Shown here: positions 33,997 through 44,300 of the stretch, one piece after another
Layout of the letters: each line of letters starts with the position of its first letter
How positions within the stretch are numbered: the stretch's first letter is position 1
Source: Nitrosomonas sp. Is35
GTDB taxonomy: Bacteria > Pseudomonadota > Gammaproteobacteria > Burkholderiales > Nitrosomonadaceae
DNA: 64,000 nt
Reading direction: 5' to 3'
Assembly (NCBI RefSeq): GCF_033063295.1
Contig: NZ_JAWJZH010000001.1
Location: forward strand, 744,001-808,000
Program-made: the position numbers and the translations under genes
The notes under the pieces: generated by a model
The model's input: only the letters and a program-made list of their open reading frames with translations
The model's database searches: none
What the model was told of the DNA's origin: nothing

Positions 33997-36828
33997 ATGA
34001 AGAAAATCAACGACTTTTCACGGTACAAAAATATCCTGCCTTACGATAGCGAGATCTTCGGAGTGTATCAGCCCATGATCGGCTGGAAATCCAAGCGTAT
34101 CAAGCAGCGCATGGACAAGGGGTTCAGCGCGGATTTGAGCAAGGTGCGCGATCAGCTGTTCAAGCGTTTCCGCGGCGATTTCGAGATGGTGCTGGACGAG
34201 CGTGGCGTGTTGCAGAAAATATCGCGGCTGGAAATGGGCGTTAGCGATGTGCCGCGTAAGGGGGCCCATGGTGCAATGGGTAGTTTTGTCATTGAGAATC
34301 TCACGCGCGAGTTGCCGCCGCTGGAGCGTTACGATGAGCGCATGTGGGACAAGCTGATCGATGCGGATCGCATCAAGACGACGCTGAACCAGGAAGTGAT
34401 TCCCAAGGTGACGGAATGGTACAAGACCGCGCAGGATGCGCAGGCGAATCCTCGTAGCGTGGAGGCTGCCAACGAACTGGCGGCGGAGCAGTTGCAGCGC
34501 GAATCGACGGTGGCGGGTTATGTGCTGCACTTGAAGCAAACCAAGCAGTACGACACCCTCAAACAGTTGTTCTACAAGCAGGACAATCAACTGGCGAATC
34601 TGCAAAAGCTGCTCAGTTTCAAGGACCCGCTCGATTACATGGATCCGTTCAAGGATCTCGACCGGGCTGGGTTGTCGCCCATCGGTATCGTGCATTTGTT
34701 CCGCCAGTATTTCTTTGAATTCGACACGTTCCTCGGTCCGGCGGTCGGGCATGTGTGGCTCAGTCCGGGCAGCAGCGTGGAACTGGTCGAAGTCAGCACG
34801 CGTCGGACGTTGGTCGAGCGCACGCTGGAAACATCGCTGGAAACGGTGCTGAGAACCGAAAAGTCGCTGACCGAGGAAGACGAGTTGTCGCAGGCGGTGA
34901 AAGAAGATAACAAATCCGATACCAAATTCGGCATGAACGCCACCGCCAATCAAAGCTGGATCGGCGGCAGCGCCAGCGCGTCCGCCAGCATCGATATGGC
35001 TAATACGCAATCGAAGGCACGCGAAGTCTCGCACAAGCACATGCGCCAGCAGACCGAAAAAATTTCCACTGAGATCCGCAAGAATTATAAATCCACTTTC
35101 CGCACCGTGACCGAAACCACCGATACCTCGAGCAAGCGCTACGTGTTGAACAACACCACCCAAGATCTGCTCAATTATGAAATGCGCCGCAAAATGCGCC
35201 AGGTCGGCGTGCAGGTGCAGGATATCGGCACGTATTTGTGCTGGCAGACGTATGTCGACGATCCGAGCCGCCAGCTCGGTATCGCCAAGCTGGTGCATCT
35301 GGCCAAAGGGCCCGAGGTGGGCGAGATACCGCCGCCGGAAGCGATTCCAATGCCGCAGCCGGTCACGACCGACTTGAGCATCGATATTCCGTTTGTGCCG
35401 AAAACCGAGGATACGCTGCCGGAAGACGATATGGACGAAGTGTACCGCGAAGGCAAGGAAGTGAATCTGGATGACAATGAAGGCGAACCGGAGCAGATTC
35501 AATGGAAGTTTGGCGGTTTCAAGGCGCAATGCGATCAGCCGGGTTACGAATACGGTGAAGCCGGTTTCATCAGCTTTGACTATGGCGGCAGCGATATCCG
35601 CTTACAGTTGGACGAAGTGCAGGAAGACACGCCCGGCGCGATCCGTTTTTCCGTCAGGGTCAAGCATGTGAACTTCCACAATGTGTCGCCGTTGCGCGTG
35701 ATTGCCAAGATTACCTGGCAACCGGGCAAAAAGCTGAACGACGAGGTCACCGCGCAGAATGAACTGAAAATCAAGGAATTCAACGAGAAAACCAAGTTTG
35801 AGTACGAACAAGCGTTTGTTGAAGCGGCGCGCGACCGCATCAACAAGATGTCGCGCATCGAAACGCGCAAGTTCGAGGATTTGCGCGAGGAAGAACGCAT
35901 CGTGGTGTACCGCAGCCTGATCCAGGATATGCTGACCAAGGGGCTGCCGATGCCGGACGACCGCACGCGGCATGTGGTGTCGGAACTGCTGAATACAATT
36001 TTCGATATCGACAAGATGCTGTACTTCGTTGCACCGGAATGGTGGCGGCCGCGCTTGCACCACAGTCATCAAGGCTTGGGCGGTATCCGCAAACCGTCTT
36101 CCGTTACGCCCGCGCCGGTGAGCACCGCCGCTGCGGGGGGCTCTGTTCATACGCAAATCAAGAGCAAAGCGGCCAAGAACCTGATCACCGTTGCGGCTGC
36201 GGTAGCGGAAAACACGCGAATTGCGTCGATGGATACCGTGACCTGGGGCGGGGTGCACGATAACCGGGTGGATAACTACTACATTACCGAAGAATCCGAT
36301 CCCGCCAAGCTGGGGTCATCATTGGGCTGGCTGTTGCAACTCGATGGCGACAACATGCGCAATGCGTTCCTGAATGCGCCGTGGGTCAAAGCCGTGATTC
36401 CGATCCGTCCCGGCAAGGAGCGCGCGGCGATGAACTGGTTGCAGCGCTTGCATGTGGAGGGCACCGAAGGGCTGGACGATAACTACGTCGCACCTGCGGA
36501 TGAGCTGGCCAAAATCCCGCACAGCGGCCCGAACGTGACGATCCGCGATGCCATCAATCATTTGTGCGATGTGGTCGCGGACAAGCACGCCAAGTCGATG
36601 AAAGTGGGGCGATATCCCGGCGATGAAATCAACGACGATAACCGCGTTTCCGCTACGCCGGTCGACAAGGTCTACGAGCATGGTTTTTATCCGCTGCAAG
36701 GCGGCTTCCGTGCGTTGCAGGGCGGTGAAGATTTTGAGGTCTTCGATCAATGGGTGGAAGTGCTACCGACCGATCAAGTGGTGCCGGTACCGGTGGCTTA
36801 CGATCCGAAAACCGGACGGCAGTTGTAG
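33997..36828 (+). CDS. Unrecognised 943-residue protein, partner of the GH18-like gene
   Basis: Begins MKKINDFSRYKNILPYDSE after GAAAGGAG. No signal peptide and no membrane span are seen. Residues about 1-260 are helical and charged. Residues about 260-430 are rich in Ser/Thr/Glu with alternating patterns (TLETSLETVLRTEKSLTEE and GGSASASASIDMANTQSKA), the type of sequence found in amphipathic beta-hairpins or long coiled stalks. An acidic Pro-rich linker (about 465-500) leads to a domain with GFISFDYGGSDIRLQLDEV, a charged helical part (about 590-680), then a C-terminal domain with ITEESDPAKLGSSLG (763-777) and APWVKAVIPIRPGKERAAM. I do not recognise the family. Its stop is 2 nt before the next gene, so the two are almost surely made together. 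Confidence 0.8.
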   Translation: MKKINDFSRYKNILPYDSEIFGVYQPMIGWKSKRIKQRMDKGFSADLSKVRDQLFKRFRGDFEMVLDERGVLQKISRLEMGVSDVPRKGAHGAMGSFVIENLTRELPPLERYDERMWDKLIDADRIKTTLNQEVIPKVTEWYKTAQDAQANPRSVEAANELAAEQLQRESTVAGYVLHLKQTKQYDTLKQLFYKQDNQLANLQKLLSFKDPLDYMDPFKDLDRAGLSPIGIVHLFRQYFFEFDTFLGPAVGHVWLSPGSSVELVEVSTRRTLVERTLETSLETVLRTEKSLTEEDELSQAVKEDNKSDTKFGMNATANQSWIGGSASASASIDMANTQSKAREVSHKHMRQQTEKISTEIRKNYKSTFRTVTETTDTSSKRYVLNNTTQDLLNYEMRRKMRQVGVQVQDIGTYLCWQTYVDDPSRQLGIAKLVHLAKGPEVGEIPPPEAIPMPQPVTTDLSIDIPFVPKTEDTLPEDDMDEVYREGKEVNLDDNEGEPEQIQWKFGGFKAQCDQPGYEYGEAGFISFDYGGSDIRLQLDEVQEDTPGAIRFSVRVKHVNFHNVSPLRVIAKITWQPGKKLNDEVTAQNELKIKEFNEKTKFEYEQAFVEAARDRINKMSRIETRKFEDLREEERIVVYRSLIQDMLTKGLPMPDDRTRHVVSELLNTIFDIDKMLYFVAPEWWRPRLHHSHQGLGGIRKPSSVTPAPVSTAAAGGSVHTQIKSKAAKNLITVAAAVAENTRIASMDTVTWGGVHDNRVDNYYITEESDPAKLGSSLGWLLQLDGDNMRNAFLNAPWVKAVIPIRPGKERAAMNWLQRLHVEGTEGLDDNYVAPADELAKIPHSGPNVTIRDAINHLCDVVADKHAKSMKVGRYPGDEINDDNRVSATPVDKVYEHGFYPLQGGFRALQGGEDFEVFDQWVEVLPTDQVVPVPVAYDPKTGRQL

Positions 36829-36830
36829 GC

Positions 36831-38309
36831 ATGGCCGATTTTGAAGTGCAGTTTGCCGATGCATCGTTTGTTGAGCCGTCGGCACAGGAGGCGGCGTTCG
36901 GCTGGAAGAACAACGAAGTGGTGGTATTTCGCGGCGCTAATGAGTCTCAGGTTTTGCAGCCCGATGCTAATGGTTCCTGCAAGTGGTCGAGCGGCACTAC
37001 CGATCCGTGGAGCGTAGCCGATATCCGCCGGCGTGTGTTGAATGTGCCGTATGCGTGGCGCATGGCGGGTCAGGCGGCATTGATTCCCAAGGTCGAAGCC
37101 GGTACGCCATTGCGCGTTGTCGTTTCGGCGCGATCCCGGTTGTCGCTGTGGACGGGATTGGCCAATTTCACCAAGCGTGTGGCGGTCGCGCACAAAATCG
37201 AAGGGCAGATTCCATCGGCGCAGCAGTATGAATCGTTCATGAGTAAATTTTGCGCAGGCCTGGATGATATTTCGCTGATCGCCACGATCAGCAGAAGACC
37301 GGACGGGTCGGTCGATCTCTCACCGGAGCTGGCCGTGTTCGGCCACGCGGTCGGCAATAAACCCGGCAAGGAACGGAATTTTGTTGAGCTGGCGCTCAAG
37401 AACTTGATCGGTGCTTGTCATTCGCTCGGCATTCAAGTCACTGCCGGTTATGAAGTGCGTGACGATTTCGGCAATCAGACGCAGGGCAATTTTGTGTCGT
37501 TCATTACGTCACGGAGTTCCGATATGACCGATCACGCCAACCGCATCCGCGATGTGCTCGATACCTGGGATTTCGATGGCGTCGGTTTCGATATTGAGGT
37601 GAACGGTATCGGTCCGAGTGAACAGAGCGATACCATGAAAGCCTGGTTCAAGCAGGGTAAAACGATCAAGGACTGGGTGGTTGCGAGACCCACATCGACC
37701 GATCCGGCCGCCAAAAAAGAACAAGCCGCGGCGGATAATATACGCATTCTGTATCACACGCTGGCGCAACTGTTGATTACCAAGAAACGGTTTGTGTCGT
37801 ACGCCACGGCTGCGTTTGTGGATGCCAAGTCCGGCAAGTTTGATGATGGTGTTTATATTTTCGGCCACACCCGGGTGCAGCCGCTTGGTCTGGCCACGGG
37901 GCGCGCCAATGTGATTGCGCGGATCATGGCTTACGACGAAGGGTTTCAGGCCGGTGGCGGAAAGAAAACAGAAAAATCTGCTCCTGTGCAGGATTCTTTG
38001 ACGAAACGCCATGTGCAAATTCTGAAATCGATCACCAGCGCCGGTATTCATCCGTCCACTGTGCAGCTCGGGATCAAAATGGAAAGCCTGAAGGAATTGG
38101 GCATGAAAAGCGGGCATATGACCGTTGCCCAGGCGGTGGAGCGCTGCGCCGATTTGCGCCGCTTTCGCACCGGGCTGATTACGTTTTCGGGCAGTACCTC
38201 GTCTCCGTCCGATGAAGTGGCGGCATTCGCCCGCTATGATAAAGCGCTGAATGAATCGGAATTCAACCGGCGGCATTTTCTCGGCGTGCCGTTTCAGGCG
38301 CCGCATTGA
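36831..38309 (+). CDS. GH18-like (chitinase-fold) protein
   Basis: A 492-residue protein. Residues 249-256 read DGVGFDIE, matching the GH18 catalytic motif DxxDxDxE with the final Asp and catalytic Glu256 present but Gly252 in place of the first inner Asp. Residues 367-370 read MAYD, the second GH18 hallmark (MxYD). Between them lie barrel-like segments such as GIQVTAGYE and FVSYATAAFVDA. The first 90 residues are a separate domain (VEPSAQEAAFGWKNNEV) not seen in chitinases. No signal peptide is visible. If active it would cleave beta-1,4 GlcNAc-type links, in chitin or peptidoglycan; if not, it may bind glycans. Two nt after the 943-residue gene. Confidence 0.7.
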   Translation: MADFEVQFADASFVEPSAQEAAFGWKNNEVVVFRGANESQVLQPDANGSCKWSSGTTDPWSVADIRRRVLNVPYAWRMAGQAALIPKVEAGTPLRVVVSARSRLSLWTGLANFTKRVAVAHKIEGQIPSAQQYESFMSKFCAGLDDISLIATISRRPDGSVDLSPELAVFGHAVGNKPGKERNFVELALKNLIGACHSLGIQVTAGYEVRDDFGNQTQGNFVSFITSRSSDMTDHANRIRDVLDTWDFDGVGFDIEVNGIGPSEQSDTMKAWFKQGKTIKDWVVARPTSTDPAAKKEQAAADNIRILYHTLAQLLITKKRFVSYATAAFVDAKSGKFDDGVYIFGHTRVQPLGLATGRANVIARIMAYDEGFQAGGGKKTEKSAPVQDSLTKRHVQILKSITSAGIHPSTVQLGIKMESLKELGMKSGHMTVAQAVERCADLRRFRTGLITFSGSTSSPSDEVAAFARYDKALNESEFNRRHFLGVPFQAPH

Positions 38310-38322
38310 GAAGCCGGTACGT

Positions 38323-41300
38323 TTATATCCAGCCTTCGTGCAGCATCACACTGCCAACCAAATGCGCTGCAGCTTCATCGCTTTGTGCGATTTCAACGGT
38401 GAGCCAGTTGCGATCGATTGCGTTACTTTCGAGCCGGGCCAGTTGCGCACTGAGTTCGGAATCCGTCGCCGGACGGTTCAGCGTGTGGTTGTAGACCGTC
38501 CGGATGTAATCGGTATCGGATAGCTCCTGCAAACCGGCGTTCTGCTGGAACCAATCCAGAATCGCATCGGCATCGTAAGGCTGTTGCAGCGTTTCGAATC
38601 CGAGTTGCCATTCCGCTATGGTGGCATCGCGGTTAAAGAAGCTGTGTACCAGGCGCGCCAGAATACCTTCGGTTTGGTTATGCGCGATCACGACGGTTTC
38701 ATGGTTGTCGAATGCGATCATTTCGGTGTTTCTCAAGCTGAACATAGCGCCGTCGCTGAGTTGCGTCAGTTCCAGGCGATCACCGGAAAATTCCAGGTGC
38801 ACGCCGTCACGGCCGCCCGGCATGCGCAAGACATCATAGCCTGCGCCACCATCCGCATTGATGGCCAGCCCGGACGGCAAATAGCCCTGATTGTTTTCAC
38901 CGCCGAAGGTGACGTCACGCACTGCATCGACCCGGATAATCGCCGGATCGGTATCCCAGCCGGTCAGCAGTTCACTGCCGGTTTTGTTGAGAAATGGCAC
39001 AGCTTCCGGCAAGCTGTGGAAGGCCGCTAAAATATCCGCAGCAGTCGCACCGGACCAGTTTTGCACCGCGCTGCCTTCCGCAACCGTCAAATCACGCCCC
39101 AGCCAGGTTCTGGCCAGATGGTGCGCAACCGCTTCAGTTTCAGAGTAGGCAATCGCCAGACTCGGGCCGCTGACAAACCGGACTGATTCGACATCGGTCA
39201 GCGTATCGGCTTCGCCATTCGTCTGCGTCAGCGTGACCGTATTACCGGCTACCGCAACCCAGTAACCGGATAACTGCCCGGCCTGAATAGCGCTGTCGAA
39301 ACCAAAGCCGCCATTGAGCCGGTCACTTCCACTACCGCCGTTTAAGACATCGTTGCCAGTGCCGCCGTACACCGTGTCGTTACCGGCGTCGCCGGAAGTT
39401 TGATCGTTGCCGTCCAGACTGCCGATGGTGTCATCACCGCTGCCACCGGACAAAATATCGTCTTCGCCGCCGGACACGATGAATTGATCCCGATTGTCAC
39501 CCGCGGCAAAACTTTTACCATTACCGCCGGTAACTCTGGCAGCGCCGACAATCGATGCGAAACGCACATTATCCAGTTGAATAATGGTGCCCAGGGGCAG
39601 CTGACGAGCGTCGATTACCAGCATGCTGCTAGCGGTGTTTGCAGCAGGGTGGCTAATGATAATTGGAAGCGCTGGCGGCTGATCGCCTGCAACACGCAGT
39701 GTCACGCTATGAATATTGAGAGGATTGCCATCCGGCAGTTGTGCTAAAAACGCACTGGCTTTGGCGGTCAGGTCGTTGACAGTGTCACTGCTCAAGCCGT
39801 TCATATGTGCCAGTGCGGTGGCTATGTCTGCTTCGGCTTGCACCGGATCCAGTGTTTGTGTCCAGTCAGTGGTGGTTAATCCGGAACCCGCAGGCAAGCT
39901 GACCATCAGCAGGTGGTCACCCTGTGTATCCGCTGCGACCGGAATATCCGCGTGCGTAAAAAATAGCGAAGCGGGATCGTCTTGCCGCGAAGGCTGAATA
40001 ACCGGGACGTTGATGACGACGGTGTCATCCGATTGTGTGGTTGTCGTGATGATGGTGCCATCGACGATTGTGGTCGTGGTGCCGTCATTGCCGCTTCCAC
40101 CTCCACCACTTCCTCCTCCTGGAGAGAGTGGAATCGATACGGTAATGCCGTTGCCGCCGGTGTCGGCGATTGTGATGGCGGCATCCGCGCCCGCCGCCCA
40201 GTCTTCGGCGGCGGCCAGATTGTAACTTGTCGCATCATTGGAAGCCGTACCGGCCTTGTTCAACAGCAGATTGACCGCGGTCTTGTCGGTACTGCTTAAC
40301 GTTAAGGTAAATGTGGAACCGGAAGTAATGTCCACATCGGCGGTATCGCTCAGAGCATAGGTTGCGCCGCCTTCACCGGTAAATGTGAATTTCGAGGCAT
40401 CAATATCGTTGGCTGTGCCACCGGCTTTTAAAAATCCCGATCCCGTGACGATCAGCACGCCAGTGCCGGTATTGTAAGTGGCCGATGTAATTACCGGCGC
40501 CGCTACGTTGGAAGTCATGACAGTGTTACCGGCCGCATCGGCGACAGTGGCCGCAGCACTTGCGCCTGCGGCCCAATCTTCTCCGGCGGTCAGGTTATAC
40601 GACGCGCCGTTGGTCGAAGTAGCGCCATTTTTGTTGACGATCTGATTGACGGCGGCTCTGTCGTTGCTGCTCAATGTGATGGTGAATGCCGTGCCGGACG
40701 TGATATCGACATCGGCGGAGCCGGTTAACGTATAGCTATCGCCGCTTTCACCGGTGAAAGTGAACTGGGAGGCATCGATATCGTTGTTTGTGCCGTTCAA
40801 CTGCAAGAAACCGCTGCCGGTGACTGCCAATGTGCCGGTGCTGGCGTCATAACTGGCCGAGATGATCGACGGTGCGGCGACGTTCGATACGGTGATCCCG
40901 TTATCAGTGGTGTCGGCGGTGTTCCCGCTGGTGACGTTGGTATCCCAATCGTCCGCAGCTGCCAAGTTATAGACAGCGCCGCCGGTGGAGGCAGTGCCGT
41001 TCTGGTTGATAATCTGGTTGACGGCGGCTTTGTCGGTGGCGCTCAGTGTGAGTGTGAATGCCGTACCCGAGGTGATTTCGACATCGGCGGAATCGGTCAG
41101 CGTATAAGTGCTGCCGCCTTCACCGCTGAACGTGAACCGGGAAGCATCGATGTCGGCTCCCCCGCCGTTGGCTTGCAGATTGATGCCGGTTACCGCTAAG
41201 GTTCCGGACGCGGCATCGTACGTGGCCGAAATGATGCGCGGATTGAGCGAAACCGTTGCTGTAATCGCATTGGTGGTGTCACTGATGACAGTCGCGCTAT

Positions 41301-44300
41301 CGGCGGCGCTCAGCCAGTGGTCGGCAGCTGCGAGATTATAGGTCGAACCGCCGGAAGATGCAGTCCCGGTTTGATCCAGCAGGGCATCGACAGCGATTTT
41401 GTCCGTGCCGGACAGCGTCACACTGAACGATGTGCTGGATGTGATTTCAACGTCCGAGGAACTGGTGATCGTGTAGGTAGTGTTCGCAGTTCCGCCGGTC
41501 AAGGTGAGCGTGGAAATATCAATGTCGTTATCGGTGCCGATCTTTTTGAAGAAATTGCTGCCAGTCACAGTCAAAATACCGGTGTCGGAATCGTAAGCGG
41601 CCGATGTAATTGCCGGTGTCTGCACATTGCTGACGATGATGCTATTACCCGTCAGATCGGCGACTGTCAGCGAAGCTGCGCTGCCAGCCATCCAGTCTTC
41701 AGCTGCGGCGATATTGTAGGCCGTTGCACTGGAAGAAACTGTGCCATTCTTATTCAACAATCCGTGAACCGCCAATTGGTCGGCGGCATTGAGTGTGATG
41801 CTGAAGGCAGTGGCTGAAGTCACGTCGACAGCGGACGAAGTCAGCGTGTAACTGCCGCCTTCGCCCGTTAACGTGAACAATGAAACCGTCACATCGTTGC
41901 TGGCGCCGCTGTTGGAAACGAAATTGGATCCGCTGACTGTCAGCACGTTGGTGCTGGCGTCAAACGTTGCGGAAGTAATCATCGGTACGGCATAGTGGCT
42001 GACCGTGATGCCATTACCCGTCAGATCGGCGACCGCAACGGCGCTATCCGCACCGGCCGCCCAATCCTCGGCGGCGGCCAGGTTATAGATCGTGCTGCCG
42101 ATTGCGGATGCGCCGTTTTTATTGAGTAATGCCTCGACATTGGTCAAATCCGCATCCGTCAGCGTCACTGAAAACGAAGTCCCGGATGTAATCTCTATAT
42201 TCGCCGCACTGGTGATCGTGTAAGTTGCGCCGCTCGCGCCGGTGATGGTCAGCTTGGATAAATCGATGTCGTTGCTGGCGCCGCTTTTCTGAAGAAAACC
42301 GCTGCCGGTAATAGTCAGCACATTGCTGCTGTAATCATAGGCGGCCGATGTGATCGCCGGTGCTGCAACATTTGAGACAGTGATGCCGTTGCCGGTGGTG
42401 TCGGCGGTGACGGCGGCGGCATCTGCACCGGCGGTCCAATCTTCTGCCGCTGCCAGGTTGTACGTGGTGCCGTCTGTCGAGGAAGTGCCGTTTTTGTTGA
42501 TGGTTTGGTTGACGGTGGCCTTGTCGGTGCTGCTCAACGTGATCGTGAATGCCGTGCCCGAAGTGATCTCTACATTGGCGGAGTCGGTCAGAGTGTAAGT
42601 GCTGCCGCCTTCGCCGCTGAACGTGAACTTGGATGCGATGATGTCGTTAGCCGCGCCGCTGGCTTTCAGGAATCCGCTACCGCTAACGATCAATGCGCCG
42701 CTGCTGGCGTCGTAGGTGACCGATGTGATCGCCGGTACTGCAACGTTCGACACGGTGATGCTGTTGCCGCTGGTATCGGCGGTGACGATGGCGCTGTCGG
42801 CACCCGCCGCCCAATCTTCTGCTGCGGCTAGGTTGTACGTGGTGCCGCCGGTTGAGCTGGTGCTGTTTTTGTTGACGATCTGATTGACAGCAGCTTTGTC
42901 GGTGGCGCTCAATGTGATCGTGAATGCCGTGCCGGAAGTGATCTCTACATTGGCGGAATCGGTCAGGGTGTAAGTGCTTCCGCCTTCGCCGGTGAACGTG
43001 AACTTGGATGCGATGATATCGTTGGCAGCGCCGCTGGCTTTCAGGAAGCCGGAGCCAGTGACGGCCAAAATGCCTGTGCTGGCATCGTACGTCGCCGACG
43101 TGATCGCCGGTGCGGCAACATTCGACACGGTGATGCCGTTGCCGGTGGTATCGGCGATGACAACGGCAGCATCCGCACCGGCAGCCCAATCTTCCGCAGC
43201 CGCTAGGTTGTATGTCGTGCCGCCGGTAGAGCTGGTGCTATTCTTATTGACGATCTGGTTGACGGCGGCTTTATCGGTGGCGCTCAACGTGATCGTGAAT
43301 GCCGTGGCGGAAGTGATCTCGACATTAGCTGAATCCGTGAGCGTGTAAGTGCTGCCGCCTTCGCCGCTGAACGTGAACTTCGATGCGACGATGTCGTTGG
43401 CCGCGCCGTTGGCATTGACCAGGTTCGAGCCGGTGACGGTCAGTGCGCCGGTGCTGGCATTATACGTTGCTGAGGTAATCGCAGGTATTTGCACGTTGCT
43501 GACGGTAATGCCGTTACCCGTGGTGTCGGCGTGACCGCTTAATTCCCGGCTCCAGTTATCCGCTGCTGCAATATTGTAAGTGACCCCATCCGTCGAAGCA
43601 GTGCCGTTCTTGTTCAGTAACCCTGCCACATTGACTTGATCGGTAGCATTGAGCGTGACGTTGAATTGCGTGGCGGAATCGATCTCGACTTGCGCGGAGG
43701 TGAGGGTATAGGTTGCGCCGCCTTTTCCGGTCAGAGTGAGTTTCGATACATCGATATCATTGTTCGGCCCGCCTTTTCGTATTAAGCCGGTTCCGGTGAC
43801 GGTTAAGATATGGCTGCTTATATCATAGGTAGCCGAGGTGATCGCCGGTGGAGGAACATTCGAGACTGTAATGCTGTTGGACGTATCGGCAATATTAGTA
43901 TTGCCGATCACCGTATTCCAGTCGTCCGCTGCGGCCAGGTTGTACGAAGTACCATCGTTTGAAGAGCCGCCATCTTCGTTGAGAATCAGGCTTATCGCGG
44001 CTTTATCCGTGCTGCTGAGTGTTATGGTGAATGAGCTGGCGGAGGTAATTTCGACATCACTGGTATCGATCAGCGTGTACGTGGCGCTGCCATCGCCGGT
44101 AAAAGTGAACAGCGAAGCATCGATGTCGTTGGCCGCACCACTGGCTTTGACAAAGTTCGATCCGGAGACGGTCAACGTGCCGGTGCTGGCATCGTATGTC
44201 GTGGAGCTAATTGTTGGGATTTGCACATTGCTGACGGTAACGCCGTTACCCGTGGTGTCGGCGTTGCCGCTTTGCGCCGGATTCCAGTCAGCCGCCGCGG

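Noticed and set aside
34018..35529. 503-residue open frame on the minus strand opposite the 943-residue gene
   Set aside because: Rich in His, Leu, Arg and lacking any family motif; arises from codon bias of the plus-strand gene, which has a ribosome site and coding-like domains.
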